Origin: Rhodobacter aestuarii
GTDB taxonomy: Bacteria; Pseudomonadota; Alphaproteobacteria; Rhodobacterales; Rhodobacteraceae
Direction of reading: 5' to 3'
DNA length: 64,000 nucleotides
Assembly (NCBI RefSeq): GCF_900156655.1
Contig: NZ_FTOG01000001.1
Location: 310,001 to 374,000 of the forward strand
The notes under the pieces are model-generated. The model ran no database searches and had not been told where the DNA came from. It saw only the letters and a list, made by a program, of their open reading frames with translations. This document shows positions 37,377 through 46,370 of the stretch, in pieces. The stretch's first letter is position 1, and every line of letters begins with the position of its first letter. Both the position numbers and the translations under genes were made by a program.

Positions 37377-38158
37377 CGGTGCATTTCATCGGCGCGGGGC
37401 CGGGCGCAGCAGATTTGATCACTTTGCGCGGGCGCGATCTGATCGCCTCTTGCCCGGTGTGCCTTTATGCGGGCAGCCTTGTGCCGCTTGCGCTTTTGAG
37501 CCACTGCCCGGATGGCGCGAAAATCATCAACACCGCGCCGCTCAGCCTTGATGAGATCATCGCCGAAATTCAGGCCGCGCATGAGGCGGGCCAAGATGTC
37601 GCCCGGCTCCATTCGGGCGATTTGTCGGTCTGGTCGGCGATGGGCGAGCAGCTGCGCCGATTGCGCGCGCTTGGTATTCCTTATGATGTGACGCCGGGCG
37701 TGCCCTCGTTTGCGGCGGCGGCAGCGACGTTGGGTGCGGAACTCACCCTGCCGGGCGTGGCGCAATCTGTTATTCTGACCCGCACCTCTGGCCGCGCTTC
37801 GGCCATGCCCGAGGGGGAAACGCTGGAGAACTTCGCCCGCACCGGCGCGGTTCTGGCCATTCACCTCTCGGTCCATGTCCTTGAAGATGTGGTGGAAAAG
37901 CTCACCCCCTATTACGGGGCGGATTGCCCGGTGGCGGTGGTGTGGCGCGCAAGCTGGCCCGATCAGCGGGTGGTGCGCGCAACCCTTGGCAGCCTGCAAA
38001 CGGCGGTGGGGGCCGAGATGGAGCGCACCGCTCTGATCATGGTGGGCCGCTCGCTCGATACCGAAGAGTTTGACGAAAGCCGCCTTTACGCGGGCGATTA
38101 CGACCGCCGCTACCGCCCGGTTGGCACCGAGCCGCGCTTCCCGGAGGGCACGGAATGA
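37373..38158 (+). CDS. cobM: Precorrin-4 C11-methyltransferase
   Basis: A 261-residue SAM-dependent methylase making precorrin-5. It has [20 protein letters not shown] at the N-terminus, [16 protein letters not shown] and [19 protein letters not shown]. The enzyme is encoded between cobE and cobA with 4-base overlaps at both ends. Confidence 0.94.
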   Translation: MTVHFIGAGPGAADLITLRGRDLIASCPVCLYAGSLVPLALLSHCPDGAKIINTAPLSLDEIIAEIQAAHEAGQDVARLHSGDLSVWSAMGEQLRRLRALGIPYDVTPGVPSFAAAAATLGAELTLPGVAQSVILTRTSGRASAMPEGETLENFARTGAVLAIHLSVHVLEDVVEKLTPYYGADCPVAVVWRASWPDQRVVRATLGSLQTAVGAEMERTALIMVGRSLDTEEFDESRLYAGDYDRRYRPVGTEPRFPEGTE

Positions 38159-38880
38159 GCGGTTACGTCTCTTTTGTGTCCTCTGGCCCCGGTGATCCGG
38201 AACTGCTGACGTTGAAGGCGGCAGACCGGCTTGCCAAGGCGGATGTGGTGCTTTTCGATGACCTCTCGGCCGGGCCGATCTTGGGCCATGCGCGCGAAGG
38301 CGCGGAACTGATTGCTGTTGGCAAACGCGCGGGGCGGCCCTCGCCCAAGCAAGACCATGTGAGCCGTTTGCTCGTCGATCATGCGCTGACCGGGCAAAAG
38401 GTTGTGCGGCTAAAATCGGGTGACTCTGGCCTTTTTGGGCGTCTGGAAGAGGAATTGGTCGCGCTGCAAGAGGCGGGCATTGACTATGAAATCATCCCCG
38501 GTGTGCCCTCGGCCTGTGCGGCGGCGGCGGCGGCGGGGATGCCGCTCACGCGCCGGCTCACCGCGCGGCGGGTGCAATTTGTGACCGGGGCCGATGTGAC
38601 GGGCGATCTGCCCGAAACGCTCAATTGGGCGGCTTTGGCCGATCCGGCGGCGACCACGGTTGTCTTTATGGGCAAGCGCACCTTCCCGAAGCTTGCGGCA
38701 GATCTGATCGCGCATGGGCTTTCGCCGGACACGCCCACGCTTTTGGCCGAAGCCGTGGGGCACCCCGAACAAAGCCTGCACCGCTCCACCATCGCCAAGC
38801 TTGCGGCAGAGCTGGCTGAGGCACGGTCAAACCACCCCGCGCTTATTTTCTACGGCCCGCTTTACGACCCGGAGGGGTAA
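38155..38880 (+). CDS. cobA: Uroporphyrinogen-III C-methyltransferase (SUMT)
   Basis: A 241-residue SAM-dependent methylase converting uroporphyrinogen III to precorrin-2, the committed step. Blocks [36 protein letters not shown] and [20 protein letters not shown] are present. It is a stand-alone SUMT lacking the CysG dehydrogenase/ferrochelatase domain, so it serves B12 rather than siroheme. It overlaps cobM by 4 bases. Placement under riboswitch 1 lets B12 repress entry into the pathway. Confidence 0.93.
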   Translation: MSGYVSFVSSGPGDPELLTLKAADRLAKADVVLFDDLSAGPILGHAREGAELIAVGKRAGRPSPKQDHVSRLLVDHALTGQKVVRLKSGDSGLFGRLEEELVALQEAGIDYEIIPGVPSACAAAAAAGMPLTRRLTARRVQFVTGADVTGDLPETLNWAALADPAATTVVFMGKRTFPKLAADLIAHGLSPDTPTLLAEAVGHPEQSLHRSTIAKLAAELAEARSNHPALIFYGPLYDPEG

Positions 38881-38881
38881 G

Positions 38882-39640
38882 ATGATCGAGCTCACGCTGA
38901 TTGGCATCGGCACCGGCAATCCGGCCCATGTCACGCTGCAAGCGATTGGCGCGATGAATGCCGCCGATCTGATCTTGATCCCGCTCAAAGGGGCCGACAA
39001 ATCCGACCTTGCGGGCCTGCGCCGCGCAATTTGTGCCACCCATATCACCAATCCCGCCACCAAAGTGGTGGAGTTCGACCTGCCCGTGCGCGATGCGGCG
39101 AACCCGTCTTACCGCAAGGGCGTGGATGATTGGCACGATGCGATCGCCGAGGCATGGCTTGCACAAATCACCGCGCAATGCCCTGATCTAAATGGCAAAG
39201 TCGCGCTTTTGGTTTGGGGGGACCCGGCGCTTTATGACAGCACATTGCGCATTGCCGCGCGGCTGGAAAAGCGCATCGCGCTCACCACCAAGGTCATTCC
39301 CGGCATCACCGCGATTCAAGCGCTTTGTGCGGCCCATGCGATCCCGCTCAATGACATTGGCGCGCCCTTTGTCATCACCACCGGGCGGCAAATCCGCGAC
39401 CACGGCTGGCCCGCTGCCGCCAATACGGTTGTGGTGATGCTCGATGGCGAATGTTCGTTCCAAAGCCTTGACCCACAGGGCATTTCGATCTGGTGGGGCG
39501 GCTGTGTCGCGATGCCCGAAGAGGTGCTGGTGGCGGGGCCTTTGGCCGAGGTGACAGAACAAATTCTGGCCACCCGCGCGGCCCTTCGTGCAACCCACGG
39601 TTGGGTCATGGATATTTACCTGATGCGCCGCAGCCTTTGA
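38882..39640 (+). CDS. cobF: Precorrin-6A synthase (deacetylating)
   Basis: A 252-residue SAM-dependent methylase that methylates C-1 of precorrin-5 and releases acetate, a step specific to the aerobic pathway. IGIGTGNPAHVTLQAIGAMN and LLVWGDPALYDSTLRIAARL identify it. The ATG at 38882 begins one base after the cobA stop; the frame stays open upstream inside cobA. It is the last gene of the riboswitch-1 transcript. Its presence rules out the early-cobalt anaerobic route for this locus. Confidence 0.93.
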   Translation: MIELTLIGIGTGNPAHVTLQAIGAMNAADLILIPLKGADKSDLAGLRRAICATHITNPATKVVEFDLPVRDAANPSYRKGVDDWHDAIAEAWLAQITAQCPDLNGKVALLVWGDPALYDSTLRIAARLEKRIALTTKVIPGITAIQALCAAHAIPLNDIGAPFVITTGRQIRDHGWPAAANTVVVMLDGECSFQSLDPQGISIWWGGCVAMPEEVLVAGPLAEVTEQILATRAALRATHGWVMDIYLMRRSL

Positions 39641-39654
39641 CGCAGGCGCAAGGG

Positions 39655-39682
39655 TTGACAGTTTGGTGACAGGGGGGATACT
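39655..39682 (+). promoter_or_regulatory. Candidate sigma-70 promoter for riboswitch 2
   Basis: A perfect -35 TTGACA (39655-39660) is followed after 16 bases by GATACT (39677-39682) as -10. Transcription would begin near 39690, exactly where the riboswitch aptamer starts. This is the clearest promoter-like sequence in the island. Confidence 0.55.
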
Positions 39683-39689
39683 TCCCCCG

Positions 39690-39882
39690 ATGGTTCCCAA
39701 CGGGATGGGATTAATAGGGAACACGGTGAGGATTACCCATCAGGGGCCAAATCCGTGACTGCCCCCGCAACTGTGAGCGGCGAGACCCGGTCGTATGCCA
39801 CTGACTGCCCTCTCCACGGGGTGAAACAGTCGGGAAGGTGACCGGTTCCGTGACCCGCAAGTCAGGAGACCTGCCATCGCTC
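39690..39882 (+). ncRNA. Cobalamin riboswitch (upstream of cbiMNQO-cobZ-cobB)
   Basis: A textbook aptamer with GACTGCCCCCGCAACTGTGAGCGG (split at 39758-39781), GCCACTG (39797-39803), GGGAAGG (39832-39838) and the B12 box AAGTCAGGAGACCTGCC (39859-39875). The 320-bp gap between cobF and cbiM is filled by the promoter, this aptamer and a GC-rich hairpin (about 39900-39919) without a T-run. The expression platform is probably translational. It would shut off cobalt import and late corrin steps when B12 is plentiful. Confidence 0.95.
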
Positions 39883-39960
39883 GAGCGTCGCAAGCCTTCC
39901 CGGGGCGGGGTGCCCCCGGCCTTCGAAAAGCGGCGCGTCTGAAGTGGAAGGACGTTTTAC

Positions 39961-40629
39961 ATGCATATTATGGAGGGGTATCTCCCCGCTTCCCATGCCA
40001 TTGGATGGTATGCGGTTTCCGCCCCGTTTTTTGTCGCGGGGGCGTTGAAAATTCGCAAAATCGTGGCCGAGCGGCCTGAAGCGCGGATGACGCTGGCCGC
40101 TTCTGGCGCTTTTGCCTTTGTGCTCTCGGCGTTGAAAATCCCCTCGGTGACGGGCTCGTGCTCGCACCCAACCGGCACCGGGCTTGGCGCGATTATCTTT
40201 GGCCCCTCGGTGATGGCGGTTTTGGGTGTGATTGTGCTGTTGTTCCAAGCGCTTCTTTTGGCGCATGGCGGGCTGACCACGCTGGGCGCCAATGCGTTTT
40301 CGATGGCGATTGTCGGCCCTTGGGTCGCTTGGGGGATTTGGAAATTGGGCCGGGGCGTGGGCCTTTCGGTCGCTTTCAGCGTCTTCTTTGCGGCGATGCT
40401 GGGCGATTTGGCCACTTATGTCACCACCGCGCTGCAACTCGCGTTGGCCTATCCGGACCCAGCCTCTGGCTTCATCGGCGCCGCCGTGAAATTCGGCTCG
40501 ATCTTTGCCTTCACGCAAGTGCCGCTCGCCATTGTCGAAGGGTTGCTGACCGTGATCGTGATGGACGCGCTGGCGGGCAAAGTGCCTGATGACCAAAAGC
40601 TGCGCATCTTGGCCGGGGAGGCACGCTGA
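39961..40629 (+). CDS. cbiM: Cobalt ECF transporter substrate-binding subunit CbiM
   Basis: A 222-residue membrane S-component. The N-terminus MHIMEGYLP places the first residues and His2 in the cobalt site, as in other CbiM proteins. About six or seven hydrophobic helices follow, with conserved [16 protein letters not shown] and [19 protein letters not shown] segments. It is the first gene after riboswitch 2 and ends overlapping cbiN (TGATG). Confidence 0.95.
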   Translation: MHIMEGYLPASHAIGWYAVSAPFFVAGALKIRKIVAERPEARMTLAASGAFAFVLSALKIPSVTGSCSHPTGTGLGAIIFGPSVMAVLGVIVLLFQALLLAHGGLTTLGANAFSMAIVGPWVAWGIWKLGRGVGLSVAFSVFFAAMLGDLATYVTTALQLALAYPDPASGFIGAAVKFGSIFAFTQVPLAIVEGLLTVIVMDALAGKVPDDQKLRILAGEAR

Positions 40630-40937
40630 TGGGCAAGAACCGGACCTTGTGGCTGTTGCTGGCCGTTGTCGTTTTGGCGGTTGTGCCGCTGTTGATGGGC
40701 GGCGAATTTGGTGGGGCTGATGGGGCTGCTGCTGAATTGATTGAGGCAGAAAACCCCGGTTTCGTGCCTTGGGCGAACCCGCTTTGGGAACCGCCCAGCG
40801 GTGAGATCGAAAGCCTGCTTTTCGCCCTGCAAGCGGCGATTGGCGCGTTTGTCATTGGCTATGTCGTTGGCCGTCGGCATGAACGCTCCAAAACCACGCA
40901 AAAGCCGGAAGGGCGCGCCGTCAGCGACGCCGCGTGA
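40629..40937 (+). CDS. cbiN: Cobalt transporter auxiliary subunit CbiN
   Basis: A 102-residue protein with two membrane helices (about 7-24 and 63-81) and a periplasmic loop between them. It has the typical GADGAAAELIEAENPGF and PWANPLWEPPSGEIESLLFALQAAIG segments. CbiN helps load cobalt into CbiM. It lies between cbiM and cbiQ. Confidence 0.93.
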   Translation: MGKNRTLWLLLAVVVLAVVPLLMGGEFGGADGAAAELIEAENPGFVPWANPLWEPPSGEIESLLFALQAAIGAFVIGYVVGRRHERSKTTQKPEGRAVSDAA

Positions 40938-40955
40938 AGAACGGAAACAGTCTGA

Positions 40956-41690
40956 ATGTCGATTGCCTCTCTTGACCGGATCGCCTCTACGGGGCGCTGG
41001 CGCAACCGCCCCCTGGCAGAGAAGGCACTGATTGGCCTTGGCTTTTTGATCTTGGCGGTGACCTTGCCCCCTTGGCCGGGCGCCGTTTTCGTGACGGCGG
41101 CGATGCTCGCCGTCACCTTTGGGCTGGCACGGGTGTCGGTTAAGCTTTGGCTCGCCATCGCCGCGCTGCCCTTGGGCTTTTTGATCCCCGGTTCGCTCGT
41201 TTTGTTGGTGCAACTTGGCCCCGAGGGCATTGGCCTTGCGCCGGGTGGCGCACAGGAGGCCGCGCTTTTGGTGCTGCGCGCGCTGGCCGCCACCACCTGC
41301 TTGATTTTTCTGGCCACCACCACGCCCGCCGCCGATCTTGTCGCCGGGTTGCGCCGGTTTGGCCTGCCGTCTGAAATCGTTGAAATTGCGCTTTTGATGT
41401 ATCGCTTCGTCTTCATTCTGGCCGAAGAGGCCACCGCCATGACCGTGGCGCAACGTGCCCGCCTGGGTCATTCCACCCGCGCGCGCTGGTTGCGCTCCAC
41501 CGGCCAAGTGATCGCCGCGCTTTTGCCGCGCGCCATGGCACGGGCGCGACGGCTTGAGGTTGGGCTTGCCGCGCGTGGCTGGCAAGGGGAGATGCGGGTG
41601 CTGAGCGACCGGGCGCGCGCCTCTTGGTTGAGCTTGGGCGCGATCTTGGCCGCGCAAGCCGCTGTTGCCATTTTGGGGATGCTGCTGTGA
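40956..41690 (+). CDS. cbiQ: Cobalt ECF transporter T component CbiQ
   Basis: A 244-residue transmembrane coupling protein. It has several hydrophobic helices and the two short Arg-containing coupling motifs of ECF T proteins, ARRLEVGLAARGW near residue 195 and a similar element earlier. It transmits ATP hydrolysis by CbiO to CbiM. The 3' end overlaps cbiO (GTGA). Confidence 0.92.
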   Translation: MSIASLDRIASTGRWRNRPLAEKALIGLGFLILAVTLPPWPGAVFVTAAMLAVTFGLARVSVKLWLAIAALPLGFLIPGSLVLLVQLGPEGIGLAPGGAQEAALLVLRALAATTCLIFLATTTPAADLVAGLRRFGLPSEIVEIALLMYRFVFILAEEATAMTVAQRARLGHSTRARWLRSTGQVIAALLPRAMARARRLEVGLAARGWQGEMRVLSDRARASWLSLGAILAAQAAVAILGMLL

Positions 41691-42529
41691 CCGCCATCCT
41701 GTCTGCCGAGGCTTTGCGCTATGCCTTTCCGGGCGATGTGACCGCGCTGGATGGGCTAAGCCTCTCTGTCGCCGCAGGCGAAAGCCTCGCGATTTTGGGC
41801 CCGAATGGCGCGGGCAAATCCACGCTGTTGCTGCACCTTAACGGCAGTTTGCGCCCGCAAGGGGGGCAGGTGCTGTTGGGGGGCGCTCCGGTCGGCTATT
41901 CCCGCAAGGCGCTCACCGCATGGCGCCGCCGAGTCGCGCTGGTGTTGCAAGATGCCGATGATCAGCTTTTCGCCGCGACGGTGTTTGAAGATGTCTCCTT
42001 CGGCCCGCTGAACCTTGGGCTGAGCGCGGCGGAGGCCCGCGCGCGGGTTGAAGAAGCGCTTGAAATGCTGTCGATCTCTGATCTGCGCGACCGACCCACG
42101 CATATGCTCTCGGGCGGGCAAAAACGGCGCGTGGCGATTGCGGGCGCGGTGGCGATGCGCCCCGAAGTGCTTTTGCTGGATGAACCCACGGCGGGGCTTG
42201 ATGAGGCGGGCTCGGCACAACTGATCGCGCTGTTGCAAGGGCTGATGGCGCGCGGCATGACGCTTGTGTTTTCCACCCATGACGTGGAGCTGGCCTGTGC
42301 TTTGGCGAGCCGGGTCGCGCTTTTCCGTGCGGGCCAAGTGGTGGGGCAGGGCGCGGCCAGTGATATCTTGAGCGACCGCGCAGCACTGACCCAAGTGGGG
42401 CTTGCCCCGCCGCTTTTGTATGACCTCGCCCTGCGCGCGCGGGATTTGGGGCTGCTTGATCCAACCGCCGCGCTGCCCCGCACCCGCGCGGCGTTTGAGG
42501 CGCTGTTGCAGGGCTGGGCAAAGCGGTGA
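41687..42529 (+). CDS. cbiO: Cobalt ECF transporter ATPase CbiO
   Basis: A 280-residue ABC ATPase. Walker A GPNGAGKST (38-46), Q-loop LVLQDADDQLF, signature LSGGQKRRVAIAGA, Walker B VLLLDEPTAGLD and switch His in STHD are all intact. It starts with GTG overlapping the cbiQ stop. CbiO powers cobalt uptake through CbiM/CbiQ. A 54-base gap separates it from cobZ. Confidence 0.94.
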   Translation: MTAILSAEALRYAFPGDVTALDGLSLSVAAGESLAILGPNGAGKSTLLLHLNGSLRPQGGQVLLGGAPVGYSRKALTAWRRRVALVLQDADDQLFAATVFEDVSFGPLNLGLSAAEARARVEEALEMLSISDLRDRPTHMLSGGQKRRVAIAGAVAMRPEVLLLDEPTAGLDEAGSAQLIALLQGLMARGMTLVFSTHDVELACALASRVALFRAGQVVGQGAASDILSDRAALTQVGLAPPLLYDLALRARDLGLLDPTAALPRTRAAFEALLQGWAKR

Positions 42530-42583
42530 GCCCCGCGCGACCACGCTTGCCCGCCCCGTTCCTTGCGCTACTCTAGCCCGGCC

Positions 42584-45016
42584 ATGACCCAATCGCCCGC
42601 GCCCGCCGATTTGCCCTCCCATACCTCTGTGCTGGTGATCGGCGCGGGGCTTGCGGGGCTGTGCGCGGCGATAGAAGCGCGTCAGGCCGGGGCCGCGGTG
42701 CTGGTGGTCGATGCCGCGCCGCCGGAACGGTTGGGCGGCAATGCCCGGCATGGCCGCAACATCCGCGTCGCGAATGACGTTGAAACACCCTTCCAGCGCG
42801 ATGCTTACCCCGCCGCCGAATATGCTGCCGATCTGGCCCGCATCGGCTGCCCCGATCCCGCGCTTGCCACCGCCTTGGCCGAGGGCTCCACGGACCTTGC
42901 GCCTTGGCTGCAAGCCCAAGGCGTGCGGCTCGAGCCTTGGGCCGAGGGGCACTTGCCCTATTCGCGCCGCACCGTGTTTTTGCGCGGTGGGGGGCAGGCT
43001 TTGGTCAATGCGCTTTTGCGCCGTGCGGCGGGGCTGGGTGTGCTGATCTGCCCGCTATGTGAGGTCACCACGCTTGACCCCACGCTGTTGGACCTTGCTG
43101 CCAAGGGGCCGTTTTCGCTTGAAATCCGCACCGCCACGGGGCCGCATCGCCTCACCGCAGACACGGTCATTTTGGCGAGCGGCGGCACCGGGGCGGATCT
43201 TGTAGACCCCGCCGCTAACAGGGGCACGCCCGAGCAATTGGGCGCGCCGCTCCGCTGGGCGCTCGCGCATGGTGCCAAAGACGCCGGCGCGCCCGGAGAT
43301 GGTCATGTGGTGGCGGTGGATGCCCGCGCCGCACGCCATGATGCGGGGATTGTCAGCCGTGTGGATGGCATGCATCTGGGCATTGTCGTCGGAGCCGATG
43401 GGAAGCGCTTTTATGACGAGGCGCGGGTCACAACCCCTGCGCGCCATTCGGTGATGGCCCGCGCGATGGTCGCCCGCCCCGATCCGCGCGCGTGGATCAT
43501 CTTGGGCGACGCGGCGCTTTCGGATTTGCCGCCGGTTTTGCTGCCCCCGCTCAAAGCCGAAACGCCCGATGCTTTGGCGCAGCGTTGTGGCCTTGATCCG
43601 CAGGCCCTTGCCGTCACGCTGAGCGCCCCGAATGAGCCGCCGCGTTCGGCTCCGGTGACGCTCGCGCCGCCTTATCATGCGATCCCGGTGGTGCCGGGGA
43701 TCGGTTTTACCCGCTACGGGCTGGCGATCGACCCGCAGGGCCGGGTGATCTGCGCCAATGGCACGCCCGCACCGCGCTTCTTTGCCGTGGGAACAATTTC
43801 TTGCGGGGCGGTGTTGGGGGCGGGCTATCTTTCTGGGGCGGGGCTCTCGCTCGCTGCTGTTTTTGGGCGCTTGGCCGGGCAAGCGGCGGCGGCTTTGGTC
43901 CTGCCTGCGCCCGCCGCGCCGCAACTCTTGCCCAAACTGCCGCCCCCTGCCGCGCGTGTGGCTTTGCAGGCGCGGGGGGAGGCGCAACGCGCGCTCAACA
44001 TTTGTAACACTTGCGGTTTTTGTACCGGGCTTTGCGCGGTCTTTCCCGCCTCGCAGCGCCGCCCCGCCCTTGCGCCCGGCGATCTGCGCCATTTGGCGCA
44101 TCTGTGCCATGATTGCCGCTCCTGCGCCTATGATTGCCAATATGCCCCCCCGCATGATCTGGCGGTAAACCTCCCCTCCACTTTGGCCGCCGCGCGGCGG
44201 GTGGAATACAAAGGTGAGGGACGCGGGGCCGAGGCTCTGTTCTGGGCGTTGACCCTTGGCCTGCCGCTCTTGGCGCTGATCTTTTTGCCGTGGGCAGCGC
44301 TTTTTGGCACGCATCAAGGCGAATTCTACACGGTGTTGCCGCATCGGCTGATTGCGGGGGGCGCGGGGGCGGTGTTTGGCTGGGCGAGCCTCGCATTGCT
44401 CGCGCGTTTTGCGCTTTATTGGCGCGCGATCCGGGGGCCGGGGGCGCCCGTTACTTGGGCGGCTTTGAAGACCGGGCTGCGCGACGCGCTCTCCTTGCGC
44501 AATCTGGGCGATTGTGAAACCCGCAAAGGTTCGGCAGGGCAGGGGCGGCGCGTGGCGCATCACCTGCTGGCGGGGGGCTTTTTGCTCACCTTCCTAGCCA
44601 CGGTGGCGGGGTATTTTCTGCATTTAGCAGGCCATCCCGCGCCCTATCCGCTGGTGAGTATGCCGGTCATTTTGGGGGCGACGGGCGGGGTCGCCATGCT
44701 CGCAGGCCTTGGTCATTTGCACGCCATGCGCCGCAGGCTTGACCCGGTGCCCACAAACGCTGCGATGGCGCGGGCCGATGGGTTTGCGCGCGCGCAACTC
44801 GCCACGTTGGCTGCCACCGGGCTTTTGCTTCTGGCGCTACGCGACACGCCGCTGATGGGGCTTTTGCTCGCGCTGCATCTGGGCGCGGTGGCGGGCTTTG
44901 CGTTGCTTTTGCCCTTTGGCAAATTGGCGCATGGCGGCTTTCGCACGCTCTCGCTGATCCGCCATGCGGCGGAGGAATCGGTGCAGCTTGACAAAAGCCG
45001 CCGCCCCAAGCGATGA
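42584..45016 (+). CDS. cobZ: CobZ multi-cofactor precorrin-3B synthase (replaces CobG)
   Basis: An 810-residue fusion. The N-terminal FAD-binding oxidoreductase (about 15-450) has VIGAGLAGLCAAIEA. A Fe-S module follows with Cys474-x2-Cys477-x2-Cys480-x3-Cys484 and Cys508-x2-Cys511-x2-Cys514-x3-Cys518. A C-terminal membrane region (about 545-800) has several helices and His residues suitable for heme. This matches R. capsulatus CobZ, a TcuA-TcuB-like fusion that oxidises precorrin-3A to precorrin-3B. The absence of cobG and the position between cbiO and cobB support it. The ribosome-binding site is weak. Confidence 0.92.
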   Translation: MTQSPAPADLPSHTSVLVIGAGLAGLCAAIEARQAGAAVLVVDAAPPERLGGNARHGRNIRVANDVETPFQRDAYPAAEYAADLARIGCPDPALATALAEGSTDLAPWLQAQGVRLEPWAEGHLPYSRRTVFLRGGGQALVNALLRRAAGLGVLICPLCEVTTLDPTLLDLAAKGPFSLEIRTATGPHRLTADTVILASGGTGADLVDPAANRGTPEQLGAPLRWALAHGAKDAGAPGDGHVVAVDARAARHDAGIVSRVDGMHLGIVVGADGKRFYDEARVTTPARHSVMARAMVARPDPRAWIILGDAALSDLPPVLLPPLKAETPDALAQRCGLDPQALAVTLSAPNEPPRSAPVTLAPPYHAIPVVPGIGFTRYGLAIDPQGRVICANGTPAPRFFAVGTISCGAVLGAGYLSGAGLSLAAVFGRLAGQAAAALVLPAPAAPQLLPKLPPPAARVALQARGEAQRALNICNTCGFCTGLCAVFPASQRRPALAPGDLRHLAHLCHDCRSCAYDCQYAPPHDLAVNLPSTLAAARRVEYKGEGRGAEALFWALTLGLPLLALIFLPWAALFGTHQGEFYTVLPHRLIAGGAGAVFGWASLALLARFALYWRAIRGPGAPVTWAALKTGLRDALSLRNLGDCETRKGSAGQGRRVAHHLLAGGFLLTFLATVAGYFLHLAGHPAPYPLVSMPVILGATGGVAMLAGLGHLHAMRRRLDPVPTNAAMARADGFARAQLATLAATGLLLLALRDTPLMGLLLALHLGAVAGFALLLPFGKLAHGGFRTLSLIRHAAEESVQLDKSRRPKR

Positions 45017-45022
45017 CGCGCC

Positions 45023-46339
45023 ATGTCTGAGCTTTCCCATGGGCCGAAGGGCCTTGCCATCGCCGCCCCCGCCTCTGGCTCGGGCAAAACCACGCTCACG
45101 CTGGGCCTTTTGGGGGCGCTTCGGGCGCGCGGGCGCGTGGTGCAGCCATTCAAAAACGGCCCCGATTATATCGACCCCGCCTTTCACGCCGTGGCGGCGG
45201 GGCGGGCGAGTTTCAACCTTGATGGTTGGGCGATGGGCACGGGCCTTTTGGGCGCGATTGCGGCGCAGGCCGCCGGGGCTGATCTTGTTATTTTTGAAGG
45301 GGCGATGGGCCTTTACGATGGCCCGCCCGATCCGGGCCGCAATGGCCGCGGCTCAAGCGCCGAACTTGCCAAACGCTTTGGTTGGCCGGTGGTGCTGGTG
45401 CTTGATGCCAAGGGGCAGGGGCAATCGGCAGCGGCGACCGCGCTTGGCTTTGCCCGCCACCCCGATGCGCCGCCCTTCGCGGGCGTGATCGTGAACAATG
45501 TGGCGAGCCCCCGGCATGAAGGCATGATCCGGGCCGAGATGGCGCGGCTTGGCCTGCCGGTTTTGGGCGCGCTGCCCCGCAACCCGGAGATGGTTCTGCC
45601 CGAGCGGCACCTTGGCCTCGTTCAAGCGGGCGAGCAGGCAGAATTGGCGCAGGTGCTTGAAAAACTCGCCACCTTTGTGGCTGCCAATGTGGATTTGGAC
45701 GCGCTGGAAGCGGCGGCCAGCGCCGCGCCGCCGCCCGCGCCCGGTGCTTGGCCCAAACCCCCCGCGCAGCGCATTGCGCTCGCCCGGGATGTCGCCTTTT
45801 CCTTTGCCTATCCGCATATGTTGGAGGGCTGGAGCCGCGCCGGGGTGGAGCTGCTTCCCTTCTCCCCGCTCGCTGATGAAGCTCCCGACCCGAGCGCCGA
45901 TCTGGTCTGGCTACCCGGCGGTTACCCCGAACTTCATGCGGGCAAGCTTGCGGCGGCAAACACCTTTCTGACCGGCCTGCGGAATTTCGCAGCGCAAAAG
46001 CCGGTGCATGGCGAATGCGGCGGCTACATGGTGCTGGGCGATGCGCTCGTGGATAAAGAGGGTGTGCGCCACCCAATGGCGGGGCTTTTGGGGCTGGTCA
46101 CCAGCTATGCCAAACGCCGCCTGCATCTGGGTTATCGCGCCGCCACGCTGGCCGCCCCAATGCCGGGCTACGCCGCTGGCACGGCGCTTTGGGGGCATGA
46201 GTTCCATTACTCAACGATTTTGGAGCAGCCCGATGCCCCCTTGGCCGAGGTCCGCGATGCGGCGGGGAATGTCGTGCCCGAAACCGGTTCGGTGCGCGGT
46301 AAGGTGAGCGGCAGCTTCTTCCACCTGATCGCGGATTAA
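45023..46339 (+). CDS. cobB: Hydrogenobyrinic acid a,c-diamide synthase
   Basis: A 438-residue glutamine amidotransferase that amidates the a and c acetates before cobalt insertion. The N-terminal ATPase has APASGSGKTTLTLGLLGAL and PFKNGPDYIDPAFH. The C-terminal GATase has the nucleophile Cys in VHGECGGYMVLGDAL and a late His in GHEFHYS. It starts 6 bases after cobZ and ends the riboswitch-2 operon. It is convergent with puuD; no clear terminator separates them. Confidence 0.94.
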   Translation: MSELSHGPKGLAIAAPASGSGKTTLTLGLLGALRARGRVVQPFKNGPDYIDPAFHAVAAGRASFNLDGWAMGTGLLGAIAAQAAGADLVIFEGAMGLYDGPPDPGRNGRGSSAELAKRFGWPVVLVLDAKGQGQSAAATALGFARHPDAPPFAGVIVNNVASPRHEGMIRAEMARLGLPVLGALPRNPEMVLPERHLGLVQAGEQAELAQVLEKLATFVAANVDLDALEAAASAAPPPAPGAWPKPPAQRIALARDVAFSFAYPHMLEGWSRAGVELLPFSPLADEAPDPSADLVWLPGGYPELHAGKLAAANTFLTGLRNFAAQKPVHGECGGYMVLGDALVDKEGVRHPMAGLLGLVTSYAKRRLHLGYRAATLAAPMPGYAAGTALWGHEFHYSTILEQPDAPLAEVRDAAGNVVPETGSVRGKVSGSFFHLIAD

Positions 46340-46370
46340 GGGCTGGTGCGGTGACCAGTCGGGCCGCGCC

